From positions 19,965,051 through 20,029,050 of the forward strand of contig NC_035172.2 in the NCBI RefSeq assembly GCF_001659605.2: 64,000 bases of DNA. The letters are read 5' to 3'. The notes beneath the pieces were generated by a model. The model made no database searches, was not told the DNA's origin, and was given only the letters and a program-made list of their open reading frames with translations. The position numbers and the translations under genes were made by a program. This DNA comes from Manihot esculenta. Taxonomy: Eukaryota > Streptophyta > Magnoliopsida > Malpighiales > Euphorbiaceae. Shown here piece by piece: positions 32,835 through 45,291 of the stretch (positions are counted from its first letter, which is position 1; each line of letters begins with the position of its first letter).

Positions 32835-35083
32835 TATAACGACCCCAAAATGGACCGTCACCGGCGCTAGGATTCAGGTCGGCTTAAGGCCGCCAGAACC
32901 CGTAGTAAGCCTGCTATACTCTCTGTGTACCTGTAAAACTCATACATGACCATACATTTTCTGTAAAAATAAAAACTCTTTTCTGAACCACGGCTTAACC
33001 TGTGCATGCACTATCTCTGTACTCTGTACTCTGTACTCTATACTCTGTACCCCTGACTAGAGCTTGCTCTAGATGGGTTAATTCATACCTGTTAAGCCTG
33101 GTTTTTCACATACAGTAAAACATATATACATATACAGATCATGTACATAACAACATCACTAAGTCAAGCACATTTTCTAACTTTATACACAACTCTTACA
33201 TCTCTTTAATATTACATGTCCACTCTAAGCTATTACAAATCTCTTTACTCTTTCTGTCCTCTGCTGGACTGTCCCTGTACACTGTACACTGAACCTGCAA
33301 AACTGGAGTTAAGGGAGTGGGATGAGCTCTATAGCCCAGTGAGTAGAACAGTAAAACATCTCAGTAAAATATGATCTCATGGAATGCACCATATCACAGA
33401 CAAGCCACATCAAGAGTAAACCTGTCACCACATAGTCCCAGTAACTCTGTGCCAGGGCGTAGAATCGAGCACCTGGTCTTCCTGTCATATATGTATATGT
33501 GTATATAACACCTCTGTACTTACCATTGCCAGGGCGTAGTCAAAGGCTCCTGGACTTGACTATATACCTGCCAGGGCGTAGTCAAAGGCTCCTGGACTTC
33601 TCTATACCTGCCAGGGCGTAGTTAAAGGCTCCTGGACTTCCTATCTGAGACTATTGGATCATTCAGCATTCACTCACATCACCAAATCACGATGCAATGC
33701 AACATATTCGTGGATACTAATGCACTCAACCTATGGCATAAGCATGATGCATGAGATATGCTAAAACATTCCATTGTGCAAGTAAAAGAGTTAAGTTTAG
33801 TTCCACTCACCTCTGGCTAACTGGACTGACTCTGCAGGCTCTGAACATTCTGGAGCAGTACTCACTGCTGCTCTCTCTAGTTCCTCTGGTCTGTACCTAT
33901 ACAAATAGACTCCAATGAGGGACCAAACTAACGTATGAACAACTCTATTAAACTCCCCAAGAAAACCCCTTAAACTCACTCTAACATCTATGCAAAGCAT
34001 GCAAAGGAAAGCTGGACAGAACACTTTCGGCGGCAGGTTCGGCGGCCGAAAGTCCTCTCCAGAGACGAAACTCAAGCACCTTCGGCGGCCGAACTTCCAC
34101 TTTCGGCTGCCGAACCCTTTCGGGGGCAAGTTTTGGAGGCCAAAAGGCACTCCAGAGACGAAAGTCTCTAACCTTCGGCGGCACCTTCGGCGGCCAAACT
34201 TCCCTCCAGAGCCGAAAGTCCGAAAGCTCGGGGGCAAGCTTGGGCAGCCGAAGCCACCTCCTCTCTTCTCCTCAGGGGTTTGGCGGCCGAATGTACCTTC
34301 GGCTGCCGAACCTGAGTTCATCAGCAGGGCAGAAACTTGCCCTGCCTCTCGCCCAATGCATAAACCTCACTCCACTTCAAACACCTCAATACTTCCACTT
34401 GCATACACTCATGTATATGCTCCAAGGGGTCAAAAACTACCTTAAAACGCCAAACATACAACAAAAACAACACAGAAACAAGTTATATGCACAAAATCAT
34501 CAAAACCTCTCTTTTTACCCTATTCATGCAACTCTCTCCATAAACCCCATAAAACCTTCAGAAAACATAAAAACAAGCTCAGGCTCTTCACTTACCTTGT
34601 GAAAACAAGTAGATGACTGATCCTAACGTGGATTTTTGGAGCAACTCTCCTTCAAACTCTCCAAACTTCACAACTTTGAGTTTTTAGCTTAAAACCTTCA
34701 AAAGATCATAAAAACTAATCAAATCTTTGCATGATTTAATGAAAACATGAAGAAATACTCACAAAGGACAGAGTTTCACCTCAGCAAGTGAAAGAAACGG
34801 CGCTCTTACCGCTTCAACCGACTGAGGGCCATTTATAGGTGGCTAGCCAGACCACCTTCGGCGGCCTATCGTGAAACCGAAAGCCATACATGTTCGGCGG
34901 CCGAACCTGGCTTTTCTGCCTTGGTTCATTTCACTCAAAAAACTCATTTCCTTATGGTTTAAAATAATGAGACATACCAACACATGGTAGAAAAACATCA
35001 CTCTACCCCTTCTAGAGACGTCCGACATCCGAAACTCCATCGGAAAGTAGAATTCTGATGCCGGACTCTAGCCGGGTATTACA
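32835..35083 (-). repeat. Element D 3' LTR (2249 bp)
   Basis: It contains five TCTGTAC-type units at about 33014-33050, the hairpin CTAGAGCTTGCTCTAG at 33057-33072, three CCAGG/CCTGG units (33528, 33570, 33610), palindromes at about 34024-34312 and 34858-34910, and the minus-strand TATA box at 34829-34837. Confidence 0.94.
34829..34837 (-). promoter_or_regulatory. TATA box of D 3' LTR
   Basis: TATAAATGG on the minus strand, downstream of GGTCTGGCTAGCCACC. Confidence 0.62.
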
Positions 35084-35096
35084 TTCTCCCCCCTTT
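35084..35096 (-). other. Polypurine tract of element D
   Basis: The minus strand reads AAAGGGGGGAGAA before the LTR. Confidence 0.88.
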
Positions 35097-35160
35097 AAGA
35101 ACATTCGTCCTCGAATGATCCTAAAACAAATAACAACATATAAAAAGGAGGAAACTAACC

Positions 35161-36801
35161 TCAAAACAAATATGGATACTGCTGGAGCATCGACTATCGC
35201 GTCTCCCAGGTGCACTCTTCTAGATTATGGTGGTTCCATAGCACTTTCACCATTGGGATTTCTTTGTTCCTTAGCTGTCTGATCTGCGTGTCCAGAATCC
35301 GCACTGGCTGCTCTATATAGGTGAGATCTGTAAGAATCTCCACCTCAGGCTCACTCAGAACCTGATTCGGATCTGACACAAACTGCCGTAGCATAGAAAC
35401 ATGAAATACCGGGTGAATTCTCTCCATAGAAGCAGGTAAATCCAGCTTATACGACACATTTCCGATCCTCTGCAAAATCTCAAAGGGTCCAATGTATCGT
35501 GGAGCTAACTTACCCTTCTTCCCAAAACGAACCACTCCCTTCATTGGAGACACTTTCAGCAATACCCAAGTACCCTCCTGAAACTCTAACTGCTTTCTGC
35601 GAACGTCTGCATAACTTTTCTGTCTACTCTGCGCTGTTCTGATTCTCTCTTTGATCATGGGCACTACTCTACTGGTAATCTCTACTAACTCTGGCCCTGC
35701 AAGAGCCTTCTCTCCTACCTCTTCCCAGCAAACAGGGGATCTGCACTTCCTCCCATACAAAGCTTCATAAGGAGCCATCCCTATGCTAGTATGATGGCTG
35801 TTATTGTAGGCAAACTCCACCAAAGGTAGATGCTGCCTCCAAGAACCGCCAAAGTCTAACACACACAGTCGAAGCATATCCTCTATGGTCTGGATGGTCC
35901 TTTCTAACTGCCCATCAGTCTATGGATGGAAAGCAGTGCTAAAATCCAGTCTCGTGCCCATCGCACTCTGCAGACTCTGCCAAAAGCGGGAGGTAAACTG
36001 AGGTCCTCTGTCTGAAACTATAGACACTGGAACTCCATGTAATCTCACTATCTCACCCAGATACACCTGTGCCAACTTATCCACATAATAGTTACTCCGT
36101 ACTGGAAGAAAATGAGCAGATTTCGTGAGTCTGTCCACAATCACCCATATAGAGTCTATCCTGTTGGACGTTGCTGGTAAACCCACTACAAAATCCATGG
36201 CTATGTTCTCCCATTTCCACTATGGAATCGGTAATGGGTTAAGCATTCCGGATGGTTTCTGATGCTCTAGTTTCACCCTCTGGCAAACCTCACAGGCTGT
36301 CACAAACTGCGCCACTTCTTTCTTCATGGCTGGCCACCAATAGACCCTTGTTAAATCCTGATACATCTTGGTGGCTCCTGGGTGAACACTATACCTCGCA
36401 TTATGAGCTTCCCTCATAATGTCTTCCTTCACACTGCCCCTATCTGGTACACAAAGTCGACTCCCATAACGGAGGATCCCTTTGCTGTCAAATCTGAACT
36501 CTGCACTGTTGCCTGACTGAACAGTCCTGGAACTTTTCATCAACTCAGGGTCCTCATGCTGTCTCTGAGCTATTTGCTCCAGAAACACAGGTGTCACTCT
36601 CATCTGTGCTATCAACGCACCTGTACCAGACAACTCTAGCTGTAACCCCTCTTCTAAGAGCTTATAAAGCTCCATCACGACTGGTCTCCGCTCTGCTGCT
36701 ATATGGGATAAACTGCCTAGTGACTTCCGGCTTAGGGCGTCTGCCACAACATTCGCCTTACCCGGATGATACTGGATCTTACAATCATAATCACTGAGCA
36801 A
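35161..36801 (-). pseudogene. Element D integrase and chromodomain
   Basis: This covers the RNase H end ([20 protein letters not shown]), the HHCC zinc region (HNARYSVHPG, CEVCQ), the integrase core (MDFVVGLP, SDRGPQFTSRFW, and the Glu motif DGQLERT), the GPF/Y module ([11 protein letters not shown]) and a chromodomain tail ending YPYLF with TGA at 35161. Stops are TAG at 36220 (for Glu in PEWKWEN), 35920 (CAG in HPQTDG) and 35194 (Glu in TRESML). The catalytic residues are all still visible. The frame is otherwise intact, so decay is by point mutation only. Confidence 0.94.
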
Positions 36802-38640
36802 TTCAACCCATCTTCTCTACCTCAAATTCAGCTCTCTCTAACTCAAGATGTACTGTAAACTCTTGTGATCGGTGAAGATCTCGCATTTAACCCCGTAGAG
36901 GTAATGCCGCCACATCTTAAGTGCAAAGATAACTGCTGCCATCTCTAGGTCATGGGTGGGGTAATTCAACTCGTGCTTCTTCAACTGTCTAGAAGCATAA
37001 GCTATTACCCTATCACTCTGCATCAAAACACAACCCAATCCCACTCGAGATGCATCACAGAACACTGTGAAATCCTCATGACTCACAGGCAGAGCTAACA
37101 CTGGTGCTGTGGTCAATCTCTTCTTGAGCTCCTCAAAGCTCTCTTCACACTGGTCTGACCAGACAAACTTCTGGTTCTTCTGAGTCAGTTTGGTCATAGG
37201 AGCTGCTATCTTTGAGAAGTTCTGAACGAACCTCCTGTAGTAACCTGTCAGTCCCAGAAAGCTTTTAATCTCAGTCACTGTCGTGGGTCTGGGCCAGTTA
37301 GCTACAGCCTCTATCTTCTTGGGGTCTACCTCAATACCCTCTGCTGATACCACATGTCCCAAGAAGGAAATGCTCCTCAACCAAAACTCACACTTCGAGA
37401 ACTTGGCATACAAACCATGCTCTCTCAGTGTCTGCAGAACTATCCTCAGATGCTGGGCATGCTCCTCTGTATCTCTGGAATACACTAAAATATCATCGAT
37501 GAAAACAATGACAAAGTGATCCAGAAACTCACTCAAAACTCTATTCATGAGATCCATGAATGCTGCAGGGGCGTTAGTCAACCCGAACGGCATCACTAAG
37601 AACTCATAATGCCCATATCTAGTTCTGAATGCTGTCTTTGGTACATCTGCCTCTCTTACTATGACATGATGATACCCGGATCTCAGATCTATTTTCGAGA
37701 AACAACCTGCTCCAGCCAGCTGGTCAAATAGATCATCAATCCTAGGTAGAGGATATCTATTCTTGGTAGTGACCTTGTTCAACTGTCTGTAGTCGACACA
37801 AAGTCTGAGGGATCCATCCTTCTTTCTGACAAAGAGCACTGGAGCACCCCAAGGTGAGGTACTAGGGCGGATGAAACCCTTATCTACCAAGTCTTGCAAC
37901 TGCTCTTTTAACTCTGTTAACTCTGCTGGTGCCATCCTGTAGGGAGGAATAGAGATAGGTCTGGTATCAGGCAGCAATTCAATTTCAAACTCTATCTCCC
38001 TACCGGGTGGTAGTCCTGGAAGTTCGTCTAGGAACACATCGAGAAACTCTCGGACTACTGGTACTGTGGCTGGTTCCCTAACCTTACTATCTAGCTCTCT
38101 CACATGAGCTAGAAACCCCTAACAACCCCTCCTAAGCAACCGACGAGCCTGAAGGGCTGAAATCATACCTCTGGGTGCACCTCTCCTGTCTCCTCTGAAG
38201 ACACACTCTGACCCATCCTGGTCTCTGAGACTCACTATCTTCTCTCTACAGTCCAAAGTAGCACTATATGCAGATAGCCAATCCATCCCTAGAATGACAT
38301 CAAAATCTGTCAAGTCTAGAACCACAAGGTCAGCTGGAAGGCATCTACCCTCTATGAACACTGGACTGAAACGACAGACTGACACTGCCACTGATGGGTC
38401 ACATTTAGGTCCACTGACCCAGAGAGGATACTCTAACTCAGAACTGATCAAACCCAATCTCTCTATGGCTCTCGAAGCAATAAAGGAATGAGAAGCACCG
38501 GGGTCCATCAAAGCATACACATCTGAACACCCAATGATGAGATTACCTGACACCACTGTGTTCGACGTGTTAGCCTCCTCCTGTGTCACAGTGAAAATCT
38601 GTGCTGGGGCTACCGGATTTCCACCTCGGGAACCTGCTGC
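36802..38640 (-). pseudogene. pol: Element D protease, reverse transcriptase and RNase H
   Basis: The protease active site is DPGASHSF. The RT has [23 protein letters not shown] and the catalytic FIDD (complement of 37492-37503). RNase H has [22 protein letters not shown] and [11 protein letters not shown] stops lie at 38119 ([12 protein letters not shown] to TAG), 36838 and 36817 (both CAG in the [12 protein letters not shown] stretch). No frameshift is seen. Compared with B, nearly every residue is conserved, so the copy was probably functional when inserted. Confidence 0.94.
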
Positions 38641-40062
38641 TGAAGTAGAGGCTGCCCCTCTCCCTCTACCTCTGCCACTACTCTGAGGCATGACTGGAGC
38701 TACTGGCTGTACCACACTGCCTGAACTCATCTGCTGGGATGGTGCAAAAGTCATCTGTGGACAATCCCGAGCAATATGCCCTTCCTGTCCACATTTAAAA
38801 CAAGCTGTAGATCCCAACCGACAAACTCCTCCATATGGTTTTCCGCATCTTCTGCATACTGGAGCTGTGCCAGAGCTTGAGCCACTCCCTATTCCCAGAC
38901 CTGACTTGACTTTACTCCAGAACTTACTCTTTGTTCCTTTTGCTCTATCCCATCTCTTGCTGCCTGAACTGGGGGCCTTAGAACCCGAAGCCTGTGCCTT
39001 TGACTATTTCTGCATATTGGCAGTAGCTTCCATTTTCCTGGCTGCGTCGACTATAGTGTGGAAACTCTCCTTTTCTGCTGGAAGAATCAAGGAAGAATAC
39101 CGAGGATGTAATCTCATAGTATATCTCCTTGCCTTCTTCTGATCAGTATCATAGGCTTGACCCACATACTGAAGCAAATCCAGGAACTTATCGGTGAATT
39201 CATCAACACTCATCTCATCTGTCTGTCTCAACTGTTCGAACTCTATTACTTTCATCTCCCTAGAACTATCAGGAAAAGCCCACCCTGCAAACTCATTGGC
39301 GAACTCTCCCCAAGACATACTGGTCATCCTGGGTTCCACATAATTCTTGAACCATTCTCTGGCCTTCTTGCATTTAAGTGTAAATCCTGCCATCTCAATG
39401 GCTCTACTATCATCAGCTCCCAACTCACTGGTTATCATCCTAACTGATCTGAGGTATTCAAATGGATCATCTCCCGTGTTATACTTAGGAGCATCCAATT
39501 TCAAGTACTCCGTCATTTGTACCTTACCTCCAGATGAGCTAGGTTGATGTCTGTCAACAGGGGCTACTGGTTCTGGTGGTGGTACTGGGTCATTTGGCTC
39601 TGGGTGTGCTGCACTTGGATGGGTAGGGGAAGATGGATACATAGGATATGGTGGATAATAAGGATAAGGTATATATGGCATGTAAGGGGAATATGGGACA
39701 AAACTAGAGTACTCCGACATACCTCCCATCGGATACTCTGGGTCCTGCGGAAAGGCTGGATAACCAAAACCTGAGGCCTGAGCACCTCCCTGCGACTCTC
39801 CCATACCTTCCTCAAATCTGCCTACACCCATACTATCATCTTTAGACTGATCACTCTCCATAGCCTCCCTCCTTTCCTCTGATCTTTCTCCTCTCGCTGT
39901 ACCTCTTCTGCTCTCGTCTACAGACCTTCTCGGGTCTATTGACGTACCTTCCCTGCTAGATCTCTGAGACCTTGCCCTTGGCAATGCAGGAGGATGAGCA
40001 GTTGGTCTCTCACGCTCTGGTGGGACTCCAGTCAATCGAGCTGATCGACGAGTTCCTCTCAT
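38641..40062 (-). pseudogene. gag: Element D gag
   Basis: The start at 40062 gives MRGTRRSARLTGVPPE, chosen because A and B begin the same way. Order: acidic/Arg-rich N-terminus, Pro/Tyr-rich segment (near residues 115-150), Gag core (AREWFKNYVEPR, FPDSSREMKV), linker and zinc region CRRCGKP then CFKCGQEGHIARDC, followed by an RG repeat (SGRGRGRG). A TAG at 39004-39006 sits where Gln is expected, between the core and the zinc region. Gag and pol share one frame. Confidence 0.93.
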
Positions 40063-40276
40063 CGTTACTTTCTGAAAAACAACACATAACATAGCACTTT
40101 AGCACATAAACATCACATATCAATAATGCACATGCAAAACTCATGGCATATCATAGCAGTAAATAGATAGGACTCAAGACCCTATCCTAGTGGACATGAT
40201 TTCCTATTGTGCTTGACCACTTCTAACCTCTATGAGCCCAACACTGTCTTTATAGGTCCAATCATATGAACCTAGG

Positions 40277-40288
40277 GCTCTGATACCA
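40277..40288 (-). other. Primer binding site of element D
   Basis: TGGTATCAGAGC on the minus strand, three bases from the LTR, followed by the ordinary Gypsy leader with no TRIM sequence. Confidence 0.92.
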
Positions 40289-40291
40289 ATC

Positions 40292-42581
40292 TGTAACGAC
40301 CCCAAAATAGACCGTCACCGGCGTTAGGATTCAGGTCGGCTTAATGCCGCCAGAACCCGTAGCAAGCCTGCTATACTCTCTGTGTACCTGTAAAACTCAT
40401 ACATGATCATACATTTTCTATGAAAATAAAAACTCTTTTCTGAACCACGACTTAACCTGTGCATGCACTATCTCTGTACTTTGTACTATGTACTTTGTAC
40501 TCTGTACTCTGTACTCTGTACTCTGTACCCCTGACTAGAGCTTGCTCTAGATGGGTTAATTCATACCTGTTAAGCTTGGTTTTTCACATACAGTAAAACA
40601 TATATACATATACAGATCATGTACATAACAACATCACTAAGTCAAGCACATTTTCTAACTTTATACACAACTCTTACATCTCTTTAATATTACATGTCCA
40701 CTCTAAGCTATTACAAATCTCTTTACTCTTTCTGTCCTCTGCTGGACTGTCCCTGTACACTGTACACTGAACCTGCAAAACTGGGGTTAAGGGAGTGGGA
40801 TGAGCTCTATAGCCCAGTGAGTAGAACAGTAAAACATCTCAGTAAAATATGATCTCATGGAATGCACCATATCACAGACAAGCCACATCAAGAGTAAACC
40901 TGTCACCACATAGTCCCAGTAACTCTGTGCCAGGGTATAGAATCGAGCACCTGGTCTTCCTGTCATATATGTATATGTGTATATAACACCTCTGTACTTA
41001 CCATTGCCAGGGCGTAGTCAAAGGCTCCTGGACTTGACTATATATCTGCCAGGGCGTAGTCAAAGGCTCCTGGACTTCTCTATACCTGCCAGGGCGTAGT
41101 CAAAGGCTCCTGGACTTCCTGTCTGAGACTATTGGATCATTCAGCATTCACTCACATCACCAAATCACGATGCAATGCAACATATTCGTGGATACTAATG
41201 CACTCAACCTATGGCATAAGCATGATGCATGAGATATGCTAAAACATTCCATTGTGCAAGTAAAAGAGTTAAGTTTAGTTCCACTCACCTCTGGCTAACT
41301 GGACTGACTCTGCAGGCTCTGAACACTCTGGAGCAGTACTCACTGCTGTTCTCTCTGGTTCCTCTGGTCTGTACCTATACAAATAGACTCCAATGAGGGA
41401 CCAAACTAACGTATGAACAACTCTATTAAACTCCCCAAGAAAACCCCTTAAACTCACTCTAACATCTATGCAAAGCATGCAAAGGAAAGCTGGACAGAAC
41501 ACTTTCGGCGGCAGGTTCGGCGGCCGAAAGTCCTCTCCAGAGACGAAACTCAAGCACCTTCGGCGGCCGAACTTCCACTTTCGGCTGCCGAACCCTTTCG
41601 GGGGCAAGTTTCGGAGGCCAAAAGGCACTCCAGAGACGAAAGTCTCTAACCTTCGGCGGCACCTTCGGCGGCCGAACTTCCCTCCAGAGCCGAAAGTTCA
41701 AAAGCTCGGGGGCAAGCTTGGCCAGCCGAAGCCACCTCCTCTCTTCTCCTCAGGGGTTCGGCGGCCGAATGTACCTTCGGCTGCCGAACCTGAGTTCATC
41801 AGCAGGGCAGAAACTTGCCCTGCCTCTCGCCCAATGCATAAACCTCACTCCACTTCAAACACCTCAATACTTCCACTTGCATACACTCATGTATATGCTC
41901 CAAGGGGTCAGAAACTACCTTAAAACCCCAAACATACAACAAAAACAACACAGAAACAAGTTATATGCACAAAATCATCAAAACCTCTCTTTTTACCCTA
42001 TTCATGCAACTCTCTCCATAAACCCCATAAAACCTTCAGAAAACATAAAAACAAGCTCAGGCTCTTCACTTACCGTGTGAAAACAAGTAGATGACTGATC
42101 CTAAAGTGGAGTTTTGGAGCAACTCTCCTTCAAACTCTCCAAACTTCACAACTTTGAGTTTTTAGCTTAAAACCTTCAAAAGATCATAAAAACTAATCAA
42201 ATCTTTGCATGATTTAATGAAAGCATGAAGAAATACTCACAAAGGACAGAGTTTCACCTCAGCAAGTGAAAGAAACGGCGCTCTTACCGCTTCAACCGAC
42301 TGAGGGCCATTTATAGGTGGCTGGCCAGACCACCTTCGGCGGCCTATCGTGAAACCGAAAGCCATGCATGTTCGGCGGCTGAACCTCAACTTCGGTAGCC
42401 GAACCTGGCTTTTCTGCCTTGGTTCATTTCACTCAAAAAACTCATTTCCTTATGGTTTAAAACAATGAGACATACCAACACATGGTAGAAAAACATCACT
42501 TTACCCCTTCTAGAGACGTCCGACATCCGAAACTCCATCGGAAAGTAGAATTCCAATGCCGGACTCTAGCCGGGTATTACA
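40292..42581 (-). repeat. Element D 5' LTR (2290 bp)
   Basis: It starts TGTAACGACCCC and ends TATTACA. It has eight TCTGTAC-type units at about 40473-40530, against five in the other LTR, the hairpin CTAGAGCTTGCTCTAG at 40535-40550, and an extra palindrome half near 42380-42400. The minus-strand TATA box is at 42307-42315. Confidence 0.94.
42307..42315 (-). promoter_or_regulatory. TATA box of D 5' LTR
   Basis: TATAAATGG on the minus strand after GGTCTGGCCAGCCACC. Confidence 0.64.
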
Positions 42582-42586
42582 ATTCT

Positions 42587-43051
42587 GTTACACAAGCAAT
42601 GCCCTAACTGACTCCCTGTTGATTCTGATCTCCCCTGGCTACCTCTGGCCCTGCAAAACTGGGGTTAAGGGAAAGGGATGAGCTACTAAAGCCCAGTGAG
42701 TAGAAACAATGAAAACAGTTTATTCATTACATGCCTTCATGAAATGCGTCACTGCACAAATATTTCACATCTCGGATTTAGACATGACCCCAAAACTCCC
42801 TCTGTCGGTGCACGGCCCCCTACGGAGCTCGTCACTACATTTACTAGCGCCCGACCCCTCCTGTGGAGCTCACACAGGTCTTACCTAGACATAACAGATC
42901 CATGGGCTATTGAAGTCGCCTGGGTCCAATGCACACCATCAATAAACAATGCAATGCATCATAGTCGTGGTTCTAATGCCATCAACCTATTGCATGCTCA
43001 TGAAACTCATGATGTATGAAACATGCTACAACTATATATCATTTCTCATAA
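42587..43051 (-). repeat. Solo LTR I, second piece
   Basis: It resumes the C-family LTR after D (GCAAAACTGGGGTTAAGGG, then the GCAATGCATCA stretch). It ends CATAA, the probable duplication of solo LTR J. No ORF of interest. Confidence 0.85.
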
Positions 43052-45286
43052 TGTAATACCCGGCGAGAGTCCGGCATCGGAATTCCTGTCGTCCGGTGGA
43101 ATCCAGGATGTCGGAATTCTCTAGACGGGTAGGATTTATGTTTTTCTAATGTCATGAAGTATGTTTTCATGTTTTCAAGTTAAATGGAACTAAGTTTTTG
43201 AAAGAAAAGAACCAAGGCAGAAAAGCCAGGTTCGGCCGCCGAAGGTGACATTCGGCCGCCGAACATGCATGGCTTTCGGTTTCACGATAGGCCGCCGAAG
43301 GTGGTCTGGCCAGCCACCTATAAAAGGCCCTCAGTCGATTGAAAGGATAACTCTTGCTGTTTTCTTTCACTTTCTGAGGTGAGACCCTGTCCTTCTGAAG
43401 GTTTCTTCATGTTTTCATCAAATCATGCAAAGGTTTGATTGATTTTTATGTTATTTTGAAGGTTTTGAACTAAATACTTGAGATTTTGAAGTTTGGAGAA
43501 GTTGAAGGAGAGTTGCTTCAAAACTCCACGTTGGGATCGTTCATCTTCTTGGTTTCAAGAGGTAAGTGAAGATCCTGAGCTTGTGTTCATGATTTATGGA
43601 AGATTTTTGAGGTTTTGGGGGAGAGTTGCATGTTTAGGGTAAAAGAGAGGTTTTTGATATTTTTGTGAGAAAAGCTTGTATATGTGTTATATGTTTTGTG
43701 TTGTTGGGGTTTTTAGGTAGTTTTTGACCCCTTTGAGCATATGCTTAGGTGTATGCATGTTGAGGAATTGAGGTGTTTGAGTATGGCAGAGTTTGGTGCA
43801 TTTTGGCGTGAGGCAGAGCAAGGTTCTGCCTTGCTGATGAACCCAGCTTCGGCCGCTGAAGAAAGGTTCGGCCGCCGAATGTGCTGAGGAGGTGGCTTCG
43901 GTTGCCTAAGCTTGCCCCCGAGCCTTTGGACTTTCGACTCTGGAGGGGAGATTCGGCCGCCGAAGGTGCCGCCGAAGGTTAGAGACTTTCGTCTCTGGAG
44001 TGCCTTTCAGCCCCCGAAACTTGCCCCCGAAAGGGTTCGGCTGCCGAAAGTTGAGATTCGGCCGCCGAAGGTGCTTGAGTTTTGGCTCTGGAGAGGACTT
44101 TCGGCCGCCGAACCTGCCGCCGAAAGTGTCCTGTCCAGCCTTCTTTTGCATGCTTTGCATGGATGTTTGAGTGAGTTTATGTGGATTCTTGGGGAGTCTA
44201 ATAGAGTTATTCATAAGCTAGTTTGGTCCCTCATTTGAGTCCATCTGTGTAGGCACAGACCAGAGGAACCAGAGAGAGCAGCAGTGAGTACTGCTCCAGA
44301 GTTTTCAGAGCCTGCAGAGTCAGTCCAGATAGCCAGAGGTGAGTGGAACTAAACTTAATTCTTTTAATTGACAAATGAAATGCTTTTAGCATTATTCATG
44401 CATCATGAGTATGCAGTAGGTTGTTTGCATTAGAATCCACGAATATGTTGCATTGCATAGTTATTTGTTGATGTGGGTGAATGCTGAATGATCCAATAGT
44501 TCCAGACAGGAAGTCCAGGACCCCATTCTACGGCCTGGCAGGTATAGTAAAGACCAGGTGCCCAGTCTATGCCCTGGCAAATGGTAAGTACAGGTGTTAT
44601 ATACACATATACATATATAGTACAGGAAGACCAGGACCCCAGTCTACGGCCTGGCACGGAACAGTTACTGGGACTATGTGGTGACAGGTTTACCCTTGAT
44701 GTGAATTGTCTGTGATATGATGCATTCCATAAGCTCATGTTTTAATGACTTGTTTTACAATTCTACTCACTGGGCTATAGAGCTCATCCCACTCCCTTAA
44801 CCCCAGTGTTGCAGGTTCAGTGTACAGTGTACAGGGGAAGTCCAGCAGAGTACAGGAAGAGAGAAGAGTTTTGTAATAGACTATTGTGGACATGTAATAT
44901 TAAAGAGATGTAACAGTTGTGTAATGTTAGAGTTGTGCTTGACTTAGTTATTTTTGTGTTGTAAATCTTTTGTACACATGGTCTGTTTATATAATTGTTT
45001 TACAGAGTATGTGAAAAACCAGGCTTAACAGGTATGAGTTAACCCATCTAGAGCAAGTTCTAGTCAGGGATACAGAGTACAGAGTACAGAGTATAGAGTA
45101 CAGAGATAGTGCATGCACAGGTTAAACCTTGGTGCAGAAAAGAGTTTTATTTTTTCACAGAAAATGTATGATCATGTATGCGATTTACAGGTACATAGAG
45201 AGTATAGCAGGCTTGCTACGGGTTCTGGCGGCCTTAAGCCAATCTGAATCCTAGCGCCGGTGATAGTCCATTTTGGGGTCGTTACA
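43052..45286 (+). mobile_element. Solo LTR J (2235 bp) of the A/D-type Gypsy family
   Basis: It starts TGTAATACCCGGC and ends GGGGTCGTTACA, with no internal region. Flanks are CATAA (43047-43051) and CTTAA (45287-45291), a 5-bp duplication with one change. It is the only complete copy of the LTR type found at A's 3' end and contains the TATA box at 43319, palindromes at about 43229-43295 and 43850-44130, CCAGG/CCTGG units near 44511-44656, TACAGAG repeats near 45071-45108 and the hairpin at 45048-45063. Confidence 0.92.
43319..43327 (+). promoter_or_regulatory. TATA box of solo LTR J
   Basis: TATAAAAGG after GGTCTGGCCAGCCACC, as in element A. Confidence 0.68.
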
Positions 45287-45291
45287 CTTAA

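Larger units (their letters stand above)
32835..42581 (-). mobile_element. Ty3/Gypsy element D (Tekay/Del-like), full length, inserted in solo LTR I
   Basis: LTRs at 32835-35083 and 40292-42581 flank complete gag-pol. The duplication ATTCT is perfect (32830-32834 and 42582-42586). At the left end the LTR begins TATAAC where TGTAAC is expected, a G to A change of the terminal dinucleotide. All domains are present but at least seven nonsense codons interrupt the frame. Confidence 0.95.

Noticed and set aside
33990..34445. ORFs of 151 codons in D's LTRs (also 41468-41923)
   Set aside because: The composition is driven by the TTCGGCNGCCGAA palindromes, and both strands are open at the same place. 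I found no evidence for translation.
32223..42581. Reading 32223 onward as one Gypsy element with D
   Set aside because: The LTR at 32223 belongs to the C family, and D has its own LTR pair and a perfect ATTCT duplication inside it, so they are separate insertions.
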